Positions 43,289 to 51,283 of a stretch of 64,000 nt of DNA are shown here, one piece after another. The translations under genes were made by a program, and so were the position numbers. The DNA comes from Bacteroidaceae bacterium. Its GTDB lineage: Bacteria > Bacteroidota > Bacteroidia > Bacteroidales > Bacteroidaceae. The notes below the pieces were generated by a model, which was not told the DNA's origin, did not search any database, and saw only the letters and a list, made by a program, of their open reading frames with translations. Every line of letters starts with the position of its first letter. The stretch's first letter is position 1. Where the stretch lies: NCBI GenBank assembly GCA_017651245.1, contig JAGCDQ010000005.1, positions 1 through 64,000 of the forward strand, in the 5' to 3' direction.

Positions 43289-45346
43289 ATGAAAAAGTTC
43301 CTTTCCTATATATTACTTTGTCTGTTAAGCATCAACTGTTTATATGCTAACGCCTGGAAAATCTATGCGTCTTATCACAATGCCACCCAGGCGGTGAAGA
43401 CGGACGCACGCATCTTTGTGCTCGCCAATGGCAATCTGTATAGTTATGATGCAGAGGACCAGACGGTAGAACTTTACGACAAGACGAATGCGTTGAGCGA
43501 CTTCGGCATTGCCCATATCGCCTATTCGGCTGCCACCAAGAAGTTGGTTGCCCTCTATGAAAACGGCAACATCGACTTGATTGGCATGAACAACACCCGT
43601 TGGAATCTTCCCGACTTGAAGATGAAGAGCATGAACGACAAGACCATCAACGAGCTGAAGGTGATTGGCAAGGAGGCACTCATCAGCCTCAACGCAGGCT
43701 TGGCATTAGTGAACCTGACAGATGGCTATTTCGTGGATTTCTACACGTTCGACAGCAAAGTGACCAACGCAACCATATCGAACAATAAAATCTACGCAAA
43801 GACTGCTGCCGGTGTGCTGGAAGGCGACCGCAGTCTCAACCTGTTGGATGCGAACAATTGGAAAAAAGTGGCAGACAACACAGTCACTTTTGGAAGAACC
43901 AACGAAGAGATGCAGGAAGAGGCAACATTATTAGAGAAGGTGAAGAACATCGTCCCCAACTCACCCATCAGGAATTGGTCATACAAACTGAACATGGTGG
44001 GCAATCGTCTTTTGGTGGCTGGCGGCAACTACTACTACCCCGAAGTGGAATATACGGGTACAGCGATGAAGTATGAAAAAGGGAAATGGAGTGCCTTCGA
44101 TGAAGAAGCAGCCATTGCCTTAGTGGGTGAAAATGCCTATCACAATGTGACAGATATTGTACAAGATCCCAACGACACAGAGCACCATTGGATAGGCACC
44201 AAACGCTCTGGTCTTTACGAATTCAAGGATTACAAGCTGGTAAATCATTACACCTATGACAATTCGCCCTTGATCAGCATCTTGCCTGAGAGCAAAAATG
44301 CCAACCTGTATGTGCGTATCACGGGATTGAACTTCGATGCCAAGGGTAATCTCTGGATGTTAAACGTAAACTGCGACACCATTGTGCGCATTCTAAAGAA
44401 AGATGGCACGTGGATATCGTATCACTATGATGAGGTTGCCTATTATACCACTTGGGATCACACCATTTTCGACCGACGAGGATGGGCGTGGATGAACAGT
44501 CGCCGTACGACCGGCGTGAGTCAACATACGGGTGTGGCATCAAAATCTGGTCTGTTGATCATCAATACAAATGGAACCATTGACACACAGCGTGACGACC
44601 AGTACCGTTTCCTCTCAACGTTTTACAACCAGAATGGTGAGGCTTACACGCCCGATCTATACTATTGTGCGACGGAAGACCTAAACGGTGCCATCTGGAT
44701 AGGCTGCACCCCTGGTCTGTTCATGACAGAGAACCCTGAAAAGGTTTTTGACAGCAAGTTCACGCTGACCCAACCCATCGTGCCAAGAAATGACGGTTCT
44801 GGACTGGGTGACTATCTGCTGAACGGCATATCGGTCAAATGCATCGCCATCGATGGAGGTAACCGTAAATGGGTGGGCACACTTAACAATGGGGTGTATC
44901 TGCTCAGTGCCGACGGCATGGAAACCATTGAGCATTTCACCACAGAGAACAGTCCGCTCATCTGTGACGAAATCAACGACATCGCCATTAACGGAGAGAC
45001 AGGCGAGGTATTTATTGCCACGACGAAGGGCTTGTGCTCATATCATGGTGACGCCACCGACCCAGCCACATCCATGAGTTCCAGCAACCTAAAAGTGTTC
45101 CCCAATCCTGTGCGTCCTGAATACCAAGGGGATGTACACATTACAGGATTGATGTACAACTCCAACGTGAAGATTGTGAGTGCTGCAGGCAAGTTGGTTG
45201 CAGAAGGCACAAGCATAGGTGGTGAGTTCTCCTGGAATTGCTGCATGCAGAATGGCAGACGTGTGGGTTCAGGCATTTATTATGCACTCTGTACGGACGA
45301 AGAAGGCAAGAAAGGGGCTGTGGCTAAGATTTTGATTATCCATTAA
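43289..45346 (+). CDS. PorZ-like type IX secretion beta-propeller protein
   Basis: A 685-aa protein with a signal peptide (FLSYILLCLLSINCLYANA). Propeller-like repeats follow over residues 20-600, including IAHIAYSAATKKLVALYENG and NAWKIYASYHNATQAVKTDA; the latter is the PorZ-type N-terminal propeller. The C-terminal domain has KVFPNPVRPEYQGDVHITG and GRRVGSGIYYALCTDEEGKK, a type-A sorting domain. PorZ is a surface component of the type IX system that helps attach cargo to anionic LPS. The assignment rests on overall pattern, so a related two-component-regulator propeller protein is possible. It starts 16 bp after prmC. Confidence 0.75.
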   Translation: MKKFLSYILLCLLSINCLYANAWKIYASYHNATQAVKTDARIFVLANGNLYSYDAEDQTVELYDKTNALSDFGIAHIAYSAATKKLVALYENGNIDLIGMNNTRWNLPDLKMKSMNDKTINELKVIGKEALISLNAGLALVNLTDGYFVDFYTFDSKVTNATISNNKIYAKTAAGVLEGDRSLNLLDANNWKKVADNTVTFGRTNEEMQEEATLLEKVKNIVPNSPIRNWSYKLNMVGNRLLVAGGNYYYPEVEYTGTAMKYEKGKWSAFDEEAAIALVGENAYHNVTDIVQDPNDTEHHWIGTKRSGLYEFKDYKLVNHYTYDNSPLISILPESKNANLYVRITGLNFDAKGNLWMLNVNCDTIVRILKKDGTWISYHYDEVAYYTTWDHTIFDRRGWAWMNSRRTTGVSQHTGVASKSGLLIINTNGTIDTQRDDQYRFLSTFYNQNGEAYTPDLYYCATEDLNGAIWIGCTPGLFMTENPEKVFDSKFTLTQPIVPRNDGSGLGDYLLNGISVKCIAIDGGNRKWVGTLNNGVYLLSADGMETIEHFTTENSPLICDEINDIAINGETGEVFIATTKGLCSYHGDATDPATSMSSSNLKVFPNPVRPEYQGDVHITGLMYNSNVKIVSAAGKLVAEGTSIGGEFSWNCCMQNGRRVGSGIYYALCTDEEGKKGAVAKILIIH

Positions 45347-45358
45347 ACAACTCTTGTA

Positions 45359-46783
45359 ATGAAAAAATCACTCTGTTTTTTCATCATGATTCTTGTAGCA
45401 ATCACGAACGCTGCTCAAACGGAAGACGTAAACAAGACCATACATGGACTTTCGTTACCTGTCTTGAATATATGGACCATCCATCAAGAAGAACCTACTT
45501 GTGAATATGTAACCCATCCTCAAGGCAGCATGGGGAAAAGCATCACCAATGCCACCAAGGTGCCCGCCTCGATGTCTATAACATTAGGCGATGACATCCT
45601 GTTTGACAGTGGAGAATATCAACAAGAGATCAGTGGTCTGACCATCAAAATCAGGGGAAACACAAGTGCCTATTATGACAAGAAGCCATACAAACTCTCA
45701 TTGCAAAAAAAGCATGACTTGCTAAGAAGAGGCAATGATAACATCTATAAGGACAAGCAATGGCTTCTCCTGCCTATCAATCCCTGCACGATGACGGGAT
45801 TAAAACTGAACGAATTACTGGGAATGCCATACACGCCTAAATACCAGATTGTCAATGTATTGATAAATGACAATTACCGAGGTCTTTATATGCTGATGGA
45901 GTCGGTGAAAAGAAACAGTTCATGCAGGGTGAACATAGACCAATCAAATGGCTTTTTAGTGGAGTTGGATCCTTATTGGTGGAACGAAGATATTTATTTC
46001 GACACTTCTATGCACAACGACTCCAAATATAAATATACGTTCAAGCACCCCGATTCTGATGACGTTACAAACGAACAGATTGTTTCCATTCAGAAGGAAT
46101 TAAACAAGATGGAAGCTTCCTTACAGAATGGCAACTACAATGACTGTATAGATGTAGCAACATTTGCGAAATGGTTGCTCGGACATGACATTCTCGGTAC
46201 ACAAGACATGGGAGGTTCCAACCGTTTCTATGCAAAATATGACAAAAATGCGACGAATAAAATATTCATTCCTTGTATGTGGGATTTTGACACAATGGCT
46301 AAAACAAAAGACCAGTGGGCAATGGTACACAACAATGATGAGTATTACCAACTTCTGATTCAATCGTCTCAAACTGATTTCATAAAGATGTACACCGATT
46401 TATGGGTACAACAATCGGATAGGATTTTCCAACAAATGGACTCCTATTTAGAAAACCTCGTAACGACAGATGAATGGGCAGCAGCAGAAAAATCGTTGTT
46501 TTTTGACCAAGAACGTTGGAACTATACAGACTGCACATTGGCTGAAGATGTGGAGACGGTGAGAAAATGGTTGAAAGAACGGCAAATATGGATGACATCT
46601 GCCATGGAAAACATGCAGACCTCTATTTATGTCGTGGCACTTGACAAGAAACAGATAACAAATGATGAAGTATATACGCTTCAAGGAACATCTGTAGGGG
46701 TCTGCAAAGATGGGAAAATAGAAAACTTGCAACTTCCCAAAGGCATATACATCCTGCACAACAAAAAAGTCGTGGTAAAATAA
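45359..46783 (+). CDS. Secreted CotH-kinase-family protein
   Basis: A 474-aa protein with signal peptide (MKKSLCFFIMILVAITNAAQ). CotH motifs: IRGNTSAYYDKKPYKLSL (Arg and Lys for ATP), NVLINDNYRGLYMLMESVKR and PCMWDFDTMAK (metal-binding Asp). CotH proteins are atypical protein kinases in spore formers; in Bacteroidetes their targets are unknown. The tail VYTLQGTSVGVCKDG and LPKGIYILHNKKVVVK is the secretion-type end seen in other proteins here. It follows the PorZ-like gene by 12 bp. Confidence 0.88.
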   Translation: MKKSLCFFIMILVAITNAAQTEDVNKTIHGLSLPVLNIWTIHQEEPTCEYVTHPQGSMGKSITNATKVPASMSITLGDDILFDSGEYQQEISGLTIKIRGNTSAYYDKKPYKLSLQKKHDLLRRGNDNIYKDKQWLLLPINPCTMTGLKLNELLGMPYTPKYQIVNVLINDNYRGLYMLMESVKRNSSCRVNIDQSNGFLVELDPYWWNEDIYFDTSMHNDSKYKYTFKHPDSDDVTNEQIVSIQKELNKMEASLQNGNYNDCIDVATFAKWLLGHDILGTQDMGGSNRFYAKYDKNATNKIFIPCMWDFDTMAKTKDQWAMVHNNDEYYQLLIQSSQTDFIKMYTDLWVQQSDRIFQQMDSYLENLVTTDEWAAAEKSLFFDQERWNYTDCTLAEDVETVRKWLKERQIWMTSAMENMQTSIYVVALDKKQITNDEVYTLQGTSVGVCKDGKIENLQLPKGIYILHNKKVVVK

Positions 46784-46787
46784 TATC

Positions 46788-47681
46788 ATGCAACTCAGCA
46801 TCATCATCCCCGTTTATCAGGTAGAGAAAACGCTTGACCGTTGTGTGGAGAGCGTCATTACTCAGTCCTTTACCGATTTTGAAGTTATCTTGGTGGATGA
46901 CGGCTCTCCTGACCATTCCCCAGAATTGTGTGATGATTGGGCAAAGAAAGACGCAAGAATCCGTGTCATCCACAAAGAGAATGGTGGACTCAGCGATGCT
47001 CGGAATGCAGGCATTGATGTGGCAAGTGGGGATTATCTCACATTTATCGACTCTGATGACTATATAGAAGAGGGGACTTTAGCCGGTGTCATGGGTGCTG
47101 TCGCAGGCAATGACATCGTGGAATACCCCATCGAGCGATTCTGTGGCAGTGCCAACCAATCCTTGCTGACGTTCATGCCCAAGGTCTATGACAACATGGA
47201 AGCATATTGGCTGACAGAGCAAGCCTACAAGCACACATACGCATGTAACAAAATCTACCGACGTGCACTTTTCGACCATGTGCGCTTTCCTAAGGGGAAA
47301 GTGTTTGAAGACATGCACACACTGCCATCACTGCTTCAGAAAGCCCATCGTGTGGCAACAACCGATCAAGGGCTTTACCACTATTGCTGGAACGACAATG
47401 GCATCACCAATACAGCTGATGGGCAGGCATTAAACAGCCTACTACAAGCTAACTTGAACGTAAATTGGATGGATGACCTCTACTACATGCATGTGCTGAA
47501 CATACAAATCAGCGTGTATGAACGAGTGAGGAACGAGGTTCAACTCCCCTATCGTCCTGTTCACATTGGAACCAAAGGTTTACGGATTGCAGAAAAAATA
47601 AAGGCTGGATTGCTTAGGGTATTGGGAGTGAAAGGTGTATGTGAATTATTCTACACATTACACAAGATTAACCTTGTATAG
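46788..47681 (+). CDS. GT2-family glycosyltransferase
   Basis: A 297-aa GT-A enzyme starting MQLSIIIPVYQVEKTLDRCV, with VDDGSPDHSPELCDDW, GLSDARNAGIDVASGDYLTF and the metal-binding IDSDDYIEEG. The C-terminal third is helical and ends with a hydrophobic, basic segment that may touch the membrane. The start is 4 bp after the CotH-family stop. Its 3' end overlaps the convergent GT2 gene by 31 bp. Confidence 0.88.
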   Translation: MQLSIIIPVYQVEKTLDRCVESVITQSFTDFEVILVDDGSPDHSPELCDDWAKKDARIRVIHKENGGLSDARNAGIDVASGDYLTFIDSDDYIEEGTLAGVMGAVAGNDIVEYPIERFCGSANQSLLTFMPKVYDNMEAYWLTEQAYKHTYACNKIYRRALFDHVRFPKGKVFEDMHTLPSLLQKAHRVATTDQGLYHYCWNDNGITNTADGQALNSLLQANLNVNWMDDLYYMHVLNIQISVYERVRNEVQLPYRPVHIGTKGLRIAEKIKAGLLRVLGVKGVCELFYTLHKINLV

Positions 47682-48595
47682 GCATTGAATAAAAGGTATT
47701 TCCACTCACTATGCCAACGAAGCGGGAAATAACCAAGCTCACGTATCGCACCTATGATCTCACGCTGGATGTTCTTTGTATGTCTCTGACGCAGTAAAAC
47801 ACGGAGTGTGTCAACAGCAAGATAATCGAGTTTGTATTGCAAGCAGGCTCGAAGTTCTGTGTCAGCCTGTGCCAATTTTTCCAAACGTCGAAGGGCGGCA
47901 ACCATATCACGAAGTCCCTTCTGCTGTTGTTCCTTGTTGGTCGTGGTCGTAATGCTTTCACTGCGAAGGATACGCTCATACCAATCTGTGTCAGTTGCCA
48001 TGAAAGTGTGAGCCAAAGCAAAAGCACGTGGCGTGAATTCCTCATCCTCATGGAGCATTCCTTCCACAAACATAAGATTCTGTTCTCGAAGGAAAGCTGT
48101 ACGCCACAGATAGCTCCAGACTGAAGGCATCAAATTGCGCCCCTTCATAAAATTGCGAGCAGGCTGATACACCTTATTGTATAGAGGCACATAACGGCGA
48201 TAAGGAATGCGTTTGCCAGAGATTTCTTTCTGCAGGACATTCATACCCACAATATCTATCTCTTCTTTCTCCAACACATCCAAAGGAGGACGAGCCGCAA
48301 AAAGATGGTCGTCTGCGTCAACAAAACAGATGTATTTTCCTGTTGCCTGATGCATACCCACATTACGTGCTGCACTCAATCCCCGATTCTCTTGGGTCAG
48401 CACAATCATGCCAGCATGCTCTTTACCATAAGCCATCAGGAAGCCAGCCGTTCCATCGGTTGAACCATCGTTGACAACAATGACCTCAAAGCCTTGTCCA
48501 CGCATGTCCAAACGATAGATGCTGTCCAGACATTCCTTAAGGTAAGGCTCTGCATTGTATGCAGGGATAATATATGATATCAATGGGTTGTTCAT
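47651..48595 (-). CDS. GT2-family glycosyltransferase
   Basis: A 314-aa GT-A enzyme: PLISYIIPAYNAEPYLKECL, VVNDGSTDGTAGFL, GLSAARNVGMHQATGKYICF and FVDADDHLF. It is probably another sugar transferase of a surface polysaccharide. Its ATG overlaps the stop of the upstream minus-strand GT2 gene by 4 bp. Its 3' end overlaps the plus-strand GT2 gene. Confidence 0.88.
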   Translation of the reverse strand: MNNPLISYIIPAYNAEPYLKECLDSIYRLDMRGQGFEVIVVNDGSTDGTAGFLMAYGKEHAGMIVLTQENRGLSAARNVGMHQATGKYICFVDADDHLFAARPPLDVLEKEEIDIVGMNVLQKEISGKRIPYRRYVPLYNKVYQPARNFMKGRNLMPSVWSYLWRTAFLREQNLMFVEGMLHEDEEFTPRAFALAHTFMATDTDWYERILRSESITTTTNKEQQQKGLRDMVAALRRLEKLAQADTELRACLQYKLDYLAVDTLRVLLRQRHTKNIQREIIGAIRELGYFPLRWHSEWKYLLFNAYTRLILCNV

Positions 48596-49530
48596 ACAGC
48601 ATCAAGAGTTCTTCTTGCCTGGCGATAGCGATGCTTGAGAAGCAACCACTGAAACAGCCAGACTGGATACACACACACATTCCAACCTATAGAAAAAGTA
48701 TTCTCACCACCACTTCGTAGCTCATCTATGCAGGCACCTGCATCTTTCCACTCCCATCTAAGGATGCTAAGAACAAAGGGGCGGAACACCCTCTTGTAAT
48801 CATAGGGAAGAGCATTTTCTCGGAAAAAGCGGTTTGTTTGCACCAGCACCCTCGTATAAGCTATTTTCCGCTCATTGGTCATCTTTTTACCCACACTTCC
48901 CTTATAATCACACACACAATAGCACACTGACGCATCCACAAGCACATGGGCTGAATGGAACCCCACAAGATAGGAAAAACGCACATCATTCAAAATAGGT
49001 GTTTCATCGAACTGGATTCCATTTTTTTCAATGATCTCTCGACGCACTATTTTACACCAAGGTTCACTATGTTGATAACGTAACAATTGCTCACGCTCAG
49101 GGGATTGCCTCTTCATGATCCAATTCAACCTGTCAGCACGAGAAGAGGGCTTGTCCGTCGCATTATCTATCGCCACAGCATCAAAACAAAGCATGTCAAA
49201 AGAGATGGAAGCATACCTATCAAGCAAGCTGTTCAAAGAATCTGTCAAGAAATAATCATCTGCATCAGCAAACAGCACATATTCTCCTTGTGTCACCTTC
49301 AAAGCCTCGTTACGCGCGGAACCTCCACCCCTGTTCTCAGGTAGCAACAAGAAATACGCCCAGGGATATGCCATTTGAAGAGATTGTATTCGCTCTCGAA
49401 ACCCCTCACCACTGCCATCATCTGCCACTACTACCTGCAAGTCAGCACGTACAGGAATAGAACACAACAATCGTTCCAATTGTTGTGGCTGATTGTAATG
49501 AGGAATAATCAATGTGTAACGAGGATGCAT
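48592..49530 (-). CDS. GT2-family glycosyltransferase
   Basis: A 312-aa GT-A enzyme starting MHPRYTLIIPHYNQPQQLER, with VVADDGSGEGF, GGGSARNEALKVTQGEYVLF and the acidic FADADDYFL. The open frame extends to an ATG at 49569, but the promoter box TAACTTTG (49557-49564) lies within that extension, so I chose the ATG at 49530. It is coupled to the following GT2 by a 4-bp overlap. Confidence 0.86.
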   Translation of the reverse strand: MHPRYTLIIPHYNQPQQLERLLCSIPVRADLQVVVADDGSGEGFRERIQSLQMAYPWAYFLLLPENRGGGSARNEALKVTQGEYVLFADADDYFLTDSLNSLLDRYASISFDMLCFDAVAIDNATDKPSSRADRLNWIMKRQSPEREQLLRYQHSEPWCKIVRREIIEKNGIQFDETPILNDVRFSYLVGFHSAHVLVDASVCYCVCDYKGSVGKKMTNERKIAYTRVLVQTNRFFRENALPYDYKRVFRPFVLSILRWEWKDAGACIDELRSGGENTFSIGWNVCVYPVWLFQWLLLKHRYRQARRTLDAV

Positions 49531-49556
49531 AAACCTTTCCGATGAGATTCTGGCCA

Positions 49557-49564
49557 CAAAGTTA
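49557..49564 (-). promoter_or_regulatory. -7 box of the minus-strand GT2 pair
   Basis: TAACTTTG on the minus strand, 26 bp before the ATG at 49530. It decides the start of that gene. No -33 TTTG at the standard distance. Confidence 0.6.
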
Positions 49565-49627
49565 CACATTTTTCATCAACAGGAGTATATGAACCTACAT
49601 TTTTTCGTTGACACGTACTCAAAACCA

Positions 49628-51283
49628 TTACATTGAGGCGATTTCCCATTCATCCCCCGAAAGAATCGTGATGATGACTTCTTCTGGAAGTTGAAACTCA
49701 TACAAGACATCAGAAAAGAGATTTGCCTCGTATTTGATATGCAGACGATAAGAGCCATATCGAGGTAAAGTGAGTTTACTCTTATGGAAATTCCTGGTAC
49801 TCACTTCATCTTTCTCCATCGTGAGACCTTGACGATGAAGATGGAATGTTTGGGTTGGATCTTCAAGACTTTCCAACACCAAATACAAACGACCTGCCAT
49901 TTCTGCATTGTGATTCTTAATCGTCAGGTTATATTCAGGGTTGGTGTTGTTGATCATAAAGTCTGGGAACGAATAGTCCTCTAACGTCAAATAGGCATAG
50001 GAAATCGTGTCACTGCTCAGTGTGACCTTCTTTCCTTCTACATGGGCAAGCAGATAGTTGGGCGTACCTGTCGAAGTACGTGCTTCACGCCATTCTTTCC
50101 CTCCATCTAAAGCATTGTCACGATACATCGGCACCATGGTATAAACTCCGTCTTTCACTTTAGAAGGGAAGGAGATATACAAGGTGTCAGTATAGGTGGT
50201 ATCTTCCACCTCTTCCAACTGAAATTCACGTTGATAGACATATAGCGGGCAAGCCACTTCATCCTCATGCTTGAGCATAATGGCAACAGAATCATCCAAA
50301 AGATTCCACCCCACATTGGAGAGGTCATGAACGGTAATTGCCACTTTGTTTCGGGGATAAACAGGGGAAGACTTCTCTGTTTCTCTCACGGCACTGATAT
50401 ACTGAAAAGCGAAATTGTGGCGTTCAACGCCGGTAGCTTGGTCATGGTTTGATGGCATTACACCAATGGTGAACATCTGCAACACATTCAGTCCATTCTC
50501 CGGACTATCCTTATCATACCATTTGGGTTGGTCAGGCGTCATATAGGGCAAATAAGACCACCCATCTCCATCGTTGTCAGGATTTCCCACATGCAAGTGG
50601 AACCAATCATTCTCATCGTATCCATCAATCACAAAAGCATGTCCTCCCCCTTTATTGTATGCTGAAACAAGCACAGGACGTCCTGCCGCCAATTCCGTCT
50701 TCAGCATAAGGGTGATCTCTTCCAACGAGTAGAAATCACGTAAAAGCATTTGAGCCCCTTTGTCGTAACCAAAGTGATTCACCAATGCCATGGGTTGATA
50801 AATGGAACGTGCACCACTTGATTTTGCCCCATAGGTCGTATTGACAGCAATGCCGCAATCACTGCTGATCAGCGCAATGGCATTAGCTTGTGTTGAAGTG
50901 TATTCCCCTTCTTTGTAGGAGTCTAAAATATTAGGCCAGTCATAGGAGTGTTCTTCAAAGTTCGAAGAGAGTTTTTGCCCACATCCCTTCGCATCTTCAT
51001 ATTCATGATAGCCTGTCCCTCGGAGAGGCCATTCCCAATAGTGCATCACCTGCGTCATCGCCGTCGCCACACAACCCACCAGGCAACGGTTACCCTCATT
51101 ATCCAACGGACACATGTTAAAATGAGGTGCATCTTGATACCAATCATCCTTAAGAATCGGTTCCACACGTTCAGGAAGCGCCTGCTCTTCCGCGTAATAA
51201 CGGCTGGAACGGCGTATCAATCGCTGGGCAGCAACGGTTTGTGCAACCAGCAACAACAATAATATATAGACAAACTTCTTCAC
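49628..51283 (-). CDS. C10-family secreted cysteine protease (streptopain/interpain type)
   Basis: A 551-aa protein with signal peptide (KKFVYILLLLLVAQTVAAQ). The papain-like C10 domain has catalytic Cys71 in NRCLVGCVATAMTQVM and the catalytic His about 145 residues later in GGGHAFVIDGYDENDW. The pro-region is only about 25 residues, much shorter than in SpeB. Residues 290-551 form sandwich domains. The start is GTG, sharing a base with the murF-alr stop (TAGTG). In Prevotella, interpain A of this family degrades host proteins; the substrate here is unknown. Confidence 0.9.
   Translation of the reverse strand: MKKFVYILLLLLVAQTVAAQRLIRRSSRYYAEEQALPERVEPILKDDWYQDAPHFNMCPLDNEGNRCLVGCVATAMTQVMHYWEWPLRGTGYHEYEDAKGCGQKLSSNFEEHSYDWPNILDSYKEGEYTSTQANAIALISSDCGIAVNTTYGAKSSGARSIYQPMALVNHFGYDKGAQMLLRDFYSLEEITLMLKTELAAGRPVLVSAYNKGGGHAFVIDGYDENDWFHLHVGNPDNDGDGWSYLPYMTPDQPKWYDKDSPENGLNVLQMFTIGVMPSNHDQATGVERHNFAFQYISAVRETEKSSPVYPRNKVAITVHDLSNVGWNLLDDSVAIMLKHEDEVACPLYVYQREFQLEEVEDTTYTDTLYISFPSKVKDGVYTMVPMYRDNALDGGKEWREARTSTGTPNYLLAHVEGKKVTLSSDTISYAYLTLEDYSFPDFMINNTNPEYNLTIKNHNAEMAGRLYLVLESLEDPTQTFHLHRQGLTMEKDEVSTRNFHKSKLTLPRYGSYRLHIKYEANLFSDVLYEFQLPEEVIITILSGDEWEIASM

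Noticed and set aside
49531..49569. Upstream ATG at 49569 for the GT2 gene
   Set aside because: The -7 box TAACTTTG lies between this ATG and the one at 49530, and the GT2 fold starts directly after the latter.
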